Origin: Bacteroides sp. M10
Lineage (GTDB): Bacteria; Bacteroidota; Bacteroidia; Bacteroidales; Bacteroidaceae
Length of the DNA stretch: 64,000 nucleotides
Assembly (NCBI RefSeq): GCF_014334015.1
Contig: NZ_CP060488.1
Coordinates: forward strand, 4,360,501-4,424,500
Reading direction: 5' to 3'
In this document: positions 9,454 to 16,169 of the stretch, piece by piece
Layout: every line of letters begins with the position of its first letter
Numbering within the stretch: position 1 is the stretch's first letter
Notes under the pieces: model-generated
Told to the model about the DNA's origin: nothing
Database searches by the model: none
The model's input: the letters and a program-made list of their open reading frames with translations, nothing else
Position numbers and translations under genes: made by a program

Positions 9454-10551
9454 TTATTCTTCTACTGTAAACTTGTAGACAGTGATCTGTTGGTATTCAT
9501 CACCCGGCAGCAAAGTAGCCGATGGGAAATGAGGTTTGTTCGGAGTATCCGGGAAACACTGTGCTTCAAAGCAGATGGCGCTTCTGGCAGGGAATGTAGC
9601 TCCGTGTGCACCTTCAAATCCGTTGAGCCAGTTGCCCGTATAGAGTTGTACACCCGCTTCGGTGGTATATACTTCCATGATACGTCCGCTTTCCGGGTCC
9701 TTGCAAGTGGCAGCCAGGTCGAGCGAACCGCTTTCCATCTTGTTCAGTACATAACAGTGGTCATATCCTGCACCGAAAATCAGTTGTTGGAATTTGTCGT
9801 CAATACGTTCGCCTACAGTGTGCGGAGTACGGAAATCCATCGGAGTACCTTCTACTTTGGCAATTTCACCGGTAGGAATAGAGACTTCGTCGATAGGAGT
9901 ATAGAAATCAGCGTTGATCGTAACGATGTGGTTGTTAACAGTAGGAGTAGGGTTGGAAATACCGGCGAGGTTGAAGAAACCGTGGTTAGTCAAGTTAACG
10001 ACTGTAGCTTTGTCGGTGGTAGCACGGTATTCAATATTCAATGCATTAACTTCGTTGTCAAGGCGATAAGTCATCTCCACTTCCAGATTGCCGGGGAATC
10101 CCTCTTCGCCGTCAGCAGAAACATAGTTGAATTGCACTGTGCTCTCATCAATCTGGACAGCATCCCAAACACGGGCGTGGAAACCGGTAGGTCCACCATG
10201 CAGAGAGTTAGGTCCGTTGTTAATCGTGAGTTCATGTTCTTCGCCGAACAAGGTGAATTTTCCTTTCGCGATACGGTTGCCGTAGCGTCCGATAGTAGTG
10301 CTTAAGAAAGGTTCCGGGCTGTTGATGACGTGGTCGATGCTGTCGTGTCCGAGGATTACATTAGCATACTTACCGTTTTTGTCCGGTACCATGATAGAAA
10401 GAATGGCGCATCCGTAATTGGTTACAGCTACTTCCATTCCCTTTGTGTTTTTGAGGATAAATAAATCAGTTTTCTTATCATTTATATCCTTTTGGAAATC
10501 TTTCCGGCTGAGCCCTGATAGATTCCCTTCTGTTGGGAATGTGTTATTCAT
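9454..10551 (-). CDS. galM: Aldose 1-epimerase (mutarotase)
   Basis: This 365-residue galactose mutarotase-fold enzyme interconverts alpha and beta anomers of aldoses and supplies alpha-galactose to galactokinase. Family blocks visible include NYGCAILSIMVPDKNGKYAN, the binding-site segment GRYGNRIAKGKFTLFGEEHE, NNGPNSLHGGPTGFHARVWD and NLTNHGFFNLAG. The frame is open up to 10605, but MNNTFPTEGNLSGL at 10551 is the natural start. It is first in the leftward galM-transporter-galK operon; the gap to the transporter is 51 bp. Confidence 0.95.
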   Translation of the reverse strand: MNNTFPTEGNLSGLSRKDFQKDINDKKTDLFILKNTKGMEVAVTNYGCAILSIMVPDKNGKYANVILGHDSIDHVINSPEPFLSTTIGRYGNRIAKGKFTLFGEEHELTINNGPNSLHGGPTGFHARVWDAVQIDESTVQFNYVSADGEEGFPGNLEVEMTYRLDNEVNALNIEYRATTDKATVVNLTNHGFFNLAGISNPTPTVNNHIVTINADFYTPIDEVSIPTGEIAKVEGTPMDFRTPHTVGERIDDKFQQLIFGAGYDHCYVLNKMESGSLDLAATCKDPESGRIMEVYTTEAGVQLYTGNWLNGFEGAHGATFPARSAICFEAQCFPDTPNKPHFPSATLLPGDEYQQITVYKFTVEE

Positions 10552-10743
10552 GTCTGGTATTATTAAAAATTTCCTGCAAATAAAGGGAAATTCTTTCTTA
10601 CTCACAAATTATTCCGACTAAATATGACAGGTGCTTTAGGAAAGTTTAGCTTTATTACTTCATCTTCTTTGGATACAAGAACAAAAGATGATTTCTTAAA
10701 TGAATTTTCATCCTCCTTTTCTTAAAAACTGAACTATTTTTTG

Positions 10744-10772
10744 TATGTTTGTTCCCGGATTGTAACAATCCG
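10744..10772 (+). promoter_or_regulatory. Possible manA promoter -7 box with adjoining perfect hairpin
   Basis: TATGTTTG (10744-10751) fits TAnnTTTG, although no good TTTG lies at the -33 distance. Directly after it, CGGATTG-TAA-CAATCCG (10756-10772) is a perfect 7-bp inverted repeat that would sit at the very 5' end of the manA mRNA. It could be an operator or an mRNA-stabilising hairpin. Confidence 0.5.
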
Positions 10773-10810
10773 AGCGAATTTAATCTAAGTTTATAACAAG
10801 AAAAACAAAA

Positions 10811-11782
10811 ATGTATCCATTAAAATTCGAACCTATTCTGAAGCAGACGCTTTGGGGGGGCGACAAAATTATTCCATTCAAGCATTTGAATTCAGACTTG
10901 AAAGGAGTAGGAGAAAGCTGGGAGATTTCCGGTGTTGAGAACAATGAATCCGTGGTGGCTAATGGCCCGGATAAAGGTTTAACCTTGGCCGATATGGTAA
11001 GAAAGTATCGCGAGGAGCTGGTTGGTGAAGCGAATTATGCCCGTTTCGGCAACAAATTCCCACTGCTCATTAAGTTCATCGACGCCAAACAGGATTTGTC
11101 AATCCAGGTACACCCAACAGATGAGTTGGCGAAGAAACGCCACAATTCGATGGGAAAAACCGAGATGTGGTATGTGGTAGATGCCGACAAAGGAGCTAAA
11201 TTGCGTTCAGGATTCTCTGAACAGATTACCCCGAAAGAATATAAAGAACGCGTGTTGAACAATACGATTACCGACGTATTGCAGGAATATGAAATTCATC
11301 CGGGTGATGTTTTCTTCCTTCCTGCGGGACGTGTGCACAGCATCGGGGCAGGTTCTTTCATCGCCGAGATTCAGCAAACTTCTGATATAACTTATCGTAT
11401 CTACGATTTCAACCGTAAAGATGCGAATGGTAAAACCCGCGAACTTCACACCGATTTAGCTCGTGAAGCCATCAACTACGAAGTGTTGGATGACTATCGC
11501 ACTAAATACGAACCGTTGAAGGACGAACCGGTAGAACTGGTTGCTTGCACTTACTTCACGACTTCTCTGTATGACATGACTGAAGAAATCAGTTGCGACT
11601 ATTCCGAACTCGATTCATTCGTGATCTTTATCTGTATGGAAGGATCCTGCAAGATGAGAGACAATGAAGGTAATGAACTGACTGTTAGTGCAGGAGAATC
11701 TATCCTGTTGCCTGCTACCACGCAAGATGTCACTATCACTCCCGAAGGAGAAAGTGTGAAATTGCTGGAAACATACGTATAA
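10811..11782 (+). CDS. manA: Mannose-6-phosphate isomerase, class I type
   Basis: This 323-residue zinc-dependent cupin isomerase interconverts mannose-6-P and fructose-6-P, linking central metabolism to GDP-sugar synthesis for surface glycans. The zinc/active-site block FIDAKQDLSIQVHPTDELAK and the downstream block HPGDVFFLPAGRVHSIGAGS are present, as is YRIYDFNRKDANGKTRELH. The length matches the short bacterial class. It is monocistronic, with a hairpin just upstream and a strong terminator just downstream. Confidence 0.94.
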   Translation: MYPLKFEPILKQTLWGGDKIIPFKHLNSDLKGVGESWEISGVENNESVVANGPDKGLTLADMVRKYREELVGEANYARFGNKFPLLIKFIDAKQDLSIQVHPTDELAKKRHNSMGKTEMWYVVDADKGAKLRSGFSEQITPKEYKERVLNNTITDVLQEYEIHPGDVFFLPAGRVHSIGAGSFIAEIQQTSDITYRIYDFNRKDANGKTRELHTDLAREAINYEVLDDYRTKYEPLKDEPVELVACTYFTTSLYDMTEEISCDYSELDSFVIFICMEGSCKMRDNEGNELTVSAGESILLPATTQDVTITPEGESVKLLETYV

Positions 11783-11806
11783 GATAATAGCGTACAAAAT
11801 GAAGGT

Positions 11807-11855
11807 CATCCGACTTTGTTCCGTTCTCATGATGGACAAAGTCGGATGTTTTTTT
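11807..11855 (+). terminator. Rho-independent terminator of manA
   Basis: CATCCGACTTTGT pairs perfectly with ACAAAGTCGGATG (13 bp) and is followed by seven T. It lies inside the upstream extension of the recombinase frame, so the recombinase must start downstream of it. Confidence 0.92.
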
Positions 11856-11882
11856 GAAATATATAAAATAACTAGTGATGTA

Positions 11883-12848
11883 ATGAGGAACAAAAATGGA
11901 TTTAGCCGATGTGCAGAGTTCTACATCGGCCGTTTGCGAAAGGAGGGACGCTATTCTACGGCGCATGTCTACAAGAATGCTCTCTTCTCTTTCAGCAAGT
12001 TTTGCGGCACGCTCAATGTGTCGTTCAGACAAGTCACCCGGGAAAGTTTACGACGCTACGGGCAGTATCTTTACGAGTGTGGCTTAAAGCCCAACACGAT
12101 TTCTACGTATATGCGTATGCTTCGTAGTATTTATAACCGGGGAGTAGAAGCGGGCATTGCGCCTTATGTGCCGCGACTGTTTCATGATGTTTATACCGGT
12201 GTCGATGTTCGCCAGAAGAAGGCCCTGCCTGCTGTCGAATTGCATAAGCTTCTGTATGAGGACCCCAAATCGGAGCGTTTGCGTCGTACACAGGCTATTG
12301 CTGCCCTGATGTTCCAGTTTTGTGGAATGTCGTTCGCTGATCTGGCTCACCTGGAGAAATCGGCTTTGGAACAGAATGTGTTGCGATACAACCGTATCAA
12401 AACTAAAACCCCGATGAGTGTGGAAGTACTTGATACAGCCAGTGAAATGATTAACCAGCTTCGCAATAGGGAAGATGCACAACCCGATTGTCCGGATTAT
12501 CTGTTTGACATCCTTAGCGGCGATCAAAAACGTCTGGATGAAAGAGGGTACCGGGAATATCAGTCCGCTCTTCGCCAATTCAATAATTGTTTGAAGGACT
12601 TGGCAAGAGCCTTGCATTTGCAATCTCCAGTCACTTCCTATACACTTCGCCATTCTTGGGCAACGACAGCGAAGTATCGGGGAGTACCTATTGAAATGAT
12701 TAGTGAATCATTGGGCCATAAATCTATAAAAACCACACAAATCTATTTGAAAGGCTTTGGACTTAAAGAACGTACAGAGGTAAATAAAGGGAATTTATCT
12801 TACATTAAAAACTGTTGTGTAGGCAGGGCAAAAAGTGCAAAGTATTAG
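11883..12848 (+). CDS. Tyrosine recombinase linked to the invertible capsule promoter
   Basis: This 321-residue phage-integrase-family site-specific recombinase has an N-terminal SAM-like core-binding domain (about 1-105) and a C-terminal catalytic domain. Visible catalytic positions are Arg256-His257 in YTLRHSWATTA, His279 in ESLGHKSIKTT and the nucleophile Tyr288 in TQIYLKG. The Arg I position falls in FQFCGMSFADLAHL and is Cys147 (TGT, 12321-12323), where I expect RGMxF in related Bacteroides enzymes. It lies immediately beside the inverted repeats, the usual place for the enzyme that flips the promoter of a Bacteroides capsule locus. The frame extends up to 11799, but that start would lie within the manA terminator region, so 11883 is chosen. 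Confidence 0.9.
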   Translation: MRNKNGFSRCAEFYIGRLRKEGRYSTAHVYKNALFSFSKFCGTLNVSFRQVTRESLRRYGQYLYECGLKPNTISTYMRMLRSIYNRGVEAGIAPYVPRLFHDVYTGVDVRQKKALPAVELHKLLYEDPKSERLRRTQAIAALMFQFCGMSFADLAHLEKSALEQNVLRYNRIKTKTPMSVEVLDTASEMINQLRNREDAQPDCPDYLFDILSGDQKRLDERGYREYQSALRQFNNCLKDLARALHLQSPVTSYTLRHSWATTAKYRGVPIEMISESLGHKSIKTTQIYLKGFGLKERTEVNKGNLSYIKNCCVGRAKSAKY

Positions 12849-12904
12849 TATTCAGAACTAAAGTATGTGTGTTACTTCTTAGGTAACGGAACTTAAATTT
12901 GACG

Positions 12905-12937
12905 CAAAGATAGACAAAAACATAAATAGTAAGCAAA
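12905..12937 (-). promoter_or_regulatory. Phase-variable capsule promoter, present in the OFF orientation
   Basis: On the minus strand TTTG (12937-12934), a 21-bp spacer and TATCTTTG (12912-12905) match the Bacteroides promoter exactly. It fires leftward, toward the recombinase. Inversion between the flanking repeats would move the boxes to 13093-13096 and 13118-13125 on the plus strand, giving a start near 13132, about 50 nt before upxY. Confidence 0.85.
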
Positions 12938-12988
12938 TATTCTTCCACTTTTTTTCGTTTTATCTGAAATATAGGAAAAAAACTATCC

Positions 12989-13017
12989 GAACATGAAATA
13001 ACTTTATTTTCATGTTC
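12989..13017. other. Hairpin near the centre of the invertible segment
   Basis: GAACATGAAA pairs with TTTCATGTTC (10 bp, 9-nt loop), followed by a T-rich stretch on the plus strand and preceded by an A-rich stretch. It could terminate transcription in either direction or be bound by a regulator. A second, weaker dyad TGCCTAAT/ATTAGGCA lies at 13030-13037 and 13060-13067. Confidence 0.5.
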
Positions 13018-13182
13018 TAAACTTTTTATTGCCTAATCTCTGGATTTTTCCTGTTGAGTATTAGGCAGTTCCTTTCTTGTGCCCTATTCCTATATGTGAT
13101 TTCCATTTTTATAGAGACGCGCGCCTTGTGTGTGTATTGTCCGTTACCTAAGAAGTAACGGAATAACATGGGGTAAAAAAAC

Positions 13183-13761
13183 ATGATTTTAACAAAACCA
13201 AAATCACTTAGTGCTGGGCCTAGCGATGGGACAGGGGAAGGCGTAGCACACTCTAAACGCTGGTATGTTGCTCTGGTTCGTATGCACCACGAGAAGAAGG
13301 TAGCCGAACGTTTAGACAAAATGGGGATCGAGAATTTCGTCCCTGTCCAACAAGAAATTCATCAGTGGAGTGACCGTCGCAAAATAGTTGAGTCTGTTCT
13401 TCTTCCAATGATGGTATTTGTGCACGTAAATCCGAAAGAACGCAAAGAAGTTCTGGGTTTTTCTACAGTTAGCCGTTATATGGTGATGCGTGGTGAGAGC
13501 TCTCCGGCGGTAATTCCTGATGAGCAGATGGCTCGTTTCCGTTTTATGCTCGACTATTCCGAGGAAGCTATTTGTATGAACAGCTCTCCTTTGGCACGTG
13601 GTGAGAAAGTCCGTGTTGTGAAAGGACCTCTTACCGGGCTGGTTGGTGAACTGGTCAATGTCGATGGCAAAAGCAAGATTGCCGTCCGGCTGAATATGCT
13701 GGGATGCGCTTGCGTTAATATGCCTATTGGTTATGTCGAGGCTGTCTGCGAGAAAAACTAA
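13183..13761 (+). CDS. upxY: UpxY-type NusG-like transcription antiterminator
   Basis: This 192-residue NusG paralogue is specific to Bacteroides capsule operons. It has an NGN domain opening with RWYVALVRMHHEKKVAERLD (near residue 26) and a C-terminal KOW motif KGPLTGLVGELVNVDGK. Known family members bind the 5' leader of their own operon and stop premature termination. It is the first gene after the invertible promoter. No upxZ follows; the next gene is wza, 27 bp downstream. Start ATG 13183; the upstream ATG at 13168 hits a stop after two codons. Confidence 0.93.
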   Translation: MILTKPKSLSAGPSDGTGEGVAHSKRWYVALVRMHHEKKVAERLDKMGIENFVPVQQEIHQWSDRRKIVESVLLPMMVFVHVNPKERKEVLGFSTVSRYMVMRGESSPAVIPDEQMARFRFMLDYSEEAICMNSSPLARGEKVRVVKGPLTGLVGELVNVDGKSKIAVRLNMLGCACVNMPIGYVEAVCEKN

Positions 13762-13788
13762 TCCCGTCATCATTTATCCACCATTTAC

Positions 13789-14538
13789 ATGAATACGAAA
13801 TTATCCGGTGCTTTTGCACTGATATTCTTTTTCTTCTTTCTCTCGGCTTGCCAGTCCTATAAGAAAGTACCTTACTTGCAGGATGCGGAGATTTTGAAAC
13901 AGGCGAATACGCAAGTTGCGCCTGTTCAGGACGCGAGGCTGATACCGGGTGATGAAGTTTCCATTCTTGTTTCCACTTCCGATCCGGTTGTTTCGCAGCC
14001 TTTCAATGCGCAAGGCAGTACGTTTCTATTGGACGATCAGGGAAATATCAATTATCCGGTTTTAGGAAAACTTCCTTTGAACGGTTTAACAAGTCGTGAA
14101 GCTGAAAACCTGATAACGGAGCGACTGAAATCTTACGTGAAAGAAAGACCTACGGTAGTAGTCCGTATGTCCGGTTTTAAAGTTTCCGTTTTGGGTGAAG
14201 TGGCCTCTCCCGGTGTTTATCCGGTGGTGAATGAGCAGATCAATGTGCTCGAGGCCCTTGCCATGGCAGGAGATTTGACTATTTATGGTGTTCGTGATAA
14301 TGTAAAACTAATCCGCGAAGACAGGAATGGGCATAAACAGTTTGTTACACTCAATCTGAACGACGCGGATTTGTTATTATCTCCTTACTATCAGTTGCAA
14401 CAGAATGACATCCTGTATGTCACTCCTAATAAAACCAAAGCGCAGAGCGCAGACATCGGAACAAGTACGACGATGTGGGTTTCGGGATTTTCCATTTTGG
14501 TATCTATTGCCAGTTTGCTGGTCAATATACTTAGATAA
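13789..14538 (+). CDS. wza: Polysaccharide export lipoprotein, first wza copy
   Basis: This 249-residue outer-membrane export protein has a lipoprotein signal ending LSACQSYKK, a Poly_export domain (LIPGDEVSILVSTSDP), an SLBB domain (KVSVLGEVASPGVYPV) and a C-terminal hydrophobic segment (MWVSGFSILVSIASLLVNIL). It is clearly paralogous to the gene at 20580: both start with CQSYKKVPYLQD and share EALAMAGDLTIYG and SPYYQLQQNDI. It is separated from the remaining capsule genes by about 4.6 kb of mostly opposite-strand genes. Its last 8 bp overlap the end of the convergent amidase gene. Confidence 0.93.
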   Translation: MNTKLSGAFALIFFFFFLSACQSYKKVPYLQDAEILKQANTQVAPVQDARLIPGDEVSILVSTSDPVVSQPFNAQGSTFLLDDQGNINYPVLGKLPLNGLTSREAENLITERLKSYVKERPTVVVRMSGFKVSVLGEVASPGVYPVVNEQINVLEALAMAGDLTIYGVRDNVKLIREDRNGHKQFVTLNLNDADLLLSPYYQLQQNDILYVTPNKTKAQSADIGTSTTMWVSGFSILVSIASLLVNILR

Positions 14539-14956
14539 TACCATCTAATTCCCGGTACTCCTCTGTACAATTAAAACACGGACACTCCTTCATCGGATTC
14601 AAATCATGATGGCCTACAATCAACGTCTTAGGAAATATTTTCCTCAATTCGCGGAGCAGACCGAGCAAAGAAGCCCGTTGTGCCAATGTACGCGTGTCTT
14701 TGGGACGTCCCGCCATATCCAGCCCTCCTTCGTAACAAATACCTATCGAATGGGTGTTATGGTCACGGCAGTGTGCCCCGACCTTTTCCAGAGGACGGCC
14801 CTGGCAGATCTCTCCGTCCCGGGTGATGTAGAAGTGATAGCCGATGTCACGGAATCTCCGGTGAAGGATATGATCTTGACGGCAAGCCTCCGCCGAAAGA
14901 GACTTTCCTTCCGGCGTGGCACTGCAATGAATGATAATCAGAGTGATGGTACGCAT
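14531..14956 (-). CDS. N-acetylmuramoyl-L-alanine amidase, T7-lysozyme-like
   Basis: This 141-residue Amidase_2 domain protein should cleave the amide between muramic acid and the stem peptide. Zinc-ligand candidates are the His in LIIIHCSATPEG, the His of VGHHDLNP and the Cys cluster ECPCFNC; FRDIGYHFYITRDGEICQGR is the family core. No signal peptide is visible, so it is either cytoplasmic or released by another route, as with phage endolysins. It ends the leftward set HU-like, microprotein, amidase, a trio that I recall as recurrent in Bacteroides genomes. It converges on and overlaps wza. Confidence 0.9.
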   Translation of the reverse strand: MRTITLIIIHCSATPEGKSLSAEACRQDHILHRRFRDIGYHFYITRDGEICQGRPLEKVGAHCRDHNTHSIGICYEGGLDMAGRPKDTRTLAQRASLLGLLRELRKIFPKTLIVGHHDLNPMKECPCFNCTEEYRELDGII

Positions 14957-14960
14957 AAGG

Positions 14961-15068
14961 CTACATACAGCTCTGTACTCCGATCAGACCTCCGATAGCG
15001 GTGGCAACGGTGATAATCACTTTGATGATGAAGCTCCATATGGAGCGGGGAGAAGATGAATTACTCAT
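14961..15068 (-). CDS. Smalltalk-like microprotein (35 aa)
   Basis: A 35-residue frame (MSNSSSPRSIWSFIIKVIIT, then VATAIGGLIGVQSCM) lies four bases upstream of the amidase and 40 bp after the HU-like gene. It has a short polar N-terminus and one hydrophobic helix ending in a Gly-rich turn and Cys. Placement and sequence fit the small family annotated as smalltalk protein in Bacteroides, always between HU-like and amidase genes as far as I recall. Function is unknown. A single membrane helix beside a muralytic enzyme suggests a holin- or toxin-like role, which is inference. Confidence 0.75.
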   Translation of the reverse strand: MSNSSSPRSIWSFIIKVIITVATAIGGLIGVQSCM

Positions 15069-15108
15069 GATGTTACTTTTTTAAAGATTAAAAATAAAGG
15101 ATTTAGGA

Positions 15109-15597
15109 TTAAGCAGCCGGATCAGGCGCTTCACCGCCACCATCCGGTTTCGGATCAGGGGTATCACCCGAATCAGAACCTCCTCCGGCAGTTGTTGGTT
15201 TCTGATATTCGGCCTGCTGTTTCAACTGGCTGTCGAGTTTCAGGTTGGTGGTTGACAAATTACCGGTAGCACGGGCTTTCAGACGCATACCAGTGATGTT
15301 TTTCTCCAATGAGAAATCTTCCAGCGTATCAGCTGCCTTACTGCGGATGCCCACACCAAAGATGGCAAGGTCGTCGATTTTCACACATTTGCCGTCGAGC
15401 AGCAGTTCCTTGATGCAGTCTACCATGTCGGAAAGTACACCTTTGATGACACCACCGGAATACGGTGAATTGTGTTTCGACATATGTTCGGCAAGCTTGG
15501 CCAAATCAAACGTCTCGTCGCTTACTGCACGGGCGAACCACTTGCCTGCATTCAGGCCTTTTTGCTGTTGGTTTTGATAAATTTTGTAACGAATCAT
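15109..15597 (-). CDS. HU-like DNA-binding protein with Pro/Gly-rich tail
   Basis: This 162-residue protein has an N-terminal HU/IHF-like domain of the Bacteroides type (KGLNAGKWFARAV, then LAKLAEHMSKHNSPYSGGVI and CVKIDDLAIFGVGIRS). A low-complexity acidic tail follows (GGGSDSGDTPDPKPDGGG). It probably binds or bends DNA. The frame runs upstream to 15669, but MIRYKIYQNQQQKGL at 15597 is the conventional family start. It is first in the leftward HU-microprotein-amidase set. Confidence 0.85.
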   Translation of the reverse strand: MIRYKIYQNQQQKGLNAGKWFARAVSDETFDLAKLAEHMSKHNSPYSGGVIKGVLSDMVDCIKELLLDGKCVKIDDLAIFGVGIRSKAADTLEDFSLEKNITGMRLKARATGNLSTTNLKLDSQLKQQAEYQKPTTAGGGSDSGDTPDPKPDGGGEAPDPAA

Positions 15598-15658
15598 AAA
15601 ACAATAAATTAAAGGGTTAAACATTGTGTCCGGGGGATTCTTTTCCCTTTCGACGATA

Positions 15659-15691
15659 CAAAGATACAACCCTGAAACCCGCAGAAATCAA
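15659..15691 (-). promoter_or_regulatory. Candidate promoter of the HU-microprotein-amidase set
   Basis: On the minus strand TATCTTTG (15666-15659) matches the -7 consensus, with a TTG (15691-15689) 22 bp upstream, one base longer than usual. It would give a leader of about 55 nt before 15597. Confidence 0.5.
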
Positions 15692-15782
15692 TAGTCTACA
15701 GTTGCACGCGATTGTTGTCAATTATGCGCAGTAACGGTCGGTTATTCAATGGAAAAACGTAGGATATGTGGATATGTTTTGT

Positions 15783-15790
15783 TATTTTTG
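15783..15790 (+). promoter_or_regulatory. -7 element of the DUF4248 gene
   Basis: TATTTTTG fits TAnnTTTG and lies 28 bp before the start codon. No clear -33 TTTG is visible upstream. Confidence 0.45.
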
Positions 15791-15817
15791 TAACTGTAAA
15801 TCAGAAACTTATTCATT

Positions 15818-16036
15818 ATGAACGAATTCAAAATACGTGCCTACGGACGCATGGAACTGGCTCAACTTTATTCTCCGGAACTAACTGACATTGCTGCATA
15901 TCGAAAGATGAAGAAATGGATCTCTTTATGTCCCGGACTTCTGCAACGTCTGTACGACTTAGGTTACGAATCAAAGCGCCGCTCATTCACCCCGTTGGAG
16001 GTGAGAGTGATTGTAGATGCCTTGGGAGAACCTTAG
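15818..16036 (+). CDS. DUF4248 small protein
   Basis: This 72-residue protein matches the DUF4248 family as I know it (FKIRAYGRMELAQLYSPELT, then ALRKM-like YRKMKKWISLCPGLLQRLYD and RSFTPLEVRVIVDALGEP). It is predicted to be helical with many basic residues, resembling a compact DNA-binding fold; that is inference. It is the only gene of the module on the plus strand between the HU-like gene and the DUF3987 gene. It faces three phased palindromes just beyond its stop, which makes it a candidate to bind them. Confidence 0.8.
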   Translation: MNEFKIRAYGRMELAQLYSPELTDIAAYRKMKKWISLCPGLLQRLYDLGYESKRRSFTPLEVRVIVDALGEP

Positions 16037-16049
16037 AAGAGCGGAAAAG

Positions 16050-16108
16050 TAAAGCACCGCTTTAGCAATCGTAAAGCTATGCTTTACCACCTCTAAAGCG
16101 CCGCTTTA
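16050..16108. repeat. Three phased 15-bp palindromes (TAAAGC-N3-GCTTTA)
   Basis: TAAAGCACCGCTTTA at 16050-16064, TAAAGCTATGCTTTA at 16072-16086 and TAAAGCGCCGCTTTA at 16094-16108 share perfect 6-bp arms and differ only in the three central bases. Starts are exactly 22 bp apart, about two helical turns, so all three present the same DNA face. They lie between the convergent DUF4248 and DUF3987 genes. Confidence 0.9.
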
Positions 16109-16169
16109 GGATTCATGAAACGTCCTGTTGTTATATAAATGCAAAAAATGCACTTTTTCCGAGGGCTCC

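Larger units (their letters stand above)
12871..13159. repeat. Invertible promoter segment with 20-bp inverted repeats
   Basis: GTTACTTCTTAGGTAACGGA at 12871-12890 and its exact reverse complement at 13140-13159 bound this segment between the recombinase and upxY. Each repeat contains an inner GTTAC-N7-GTAAC dyad, as expected of a recombinase binding and crossover site. The 334-bp gap 12849-13182 holds this segment, one consensus promoter facing left, and a central hairpin. In this orientation no consensus promoter faces upxY. Confidence 0.92.

Noticed and set aside
11799..11882. N-terminal extension of the recombinase frame to 11799
   Set aside because: It would run through the perfect manA terminator hairpin and its T-run; the extra residues look non-domain-like.
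12894..12901. TAAATTTG on the plus strand as a promoter for upxY
   Set aside because: It matches the -7 consensus, but no TTTG or TTG lies 19-21 bp upstream and it is nearly 290 bp from upxY. The leftward promoter beside it is a full match.
16050..16108. Three repeats considered as a CRISPR array
   Set aside because: Units are 15 bp and palindromic with 7-bp gaps, far too short for repeats and spacers, and no cas genes are nearby.
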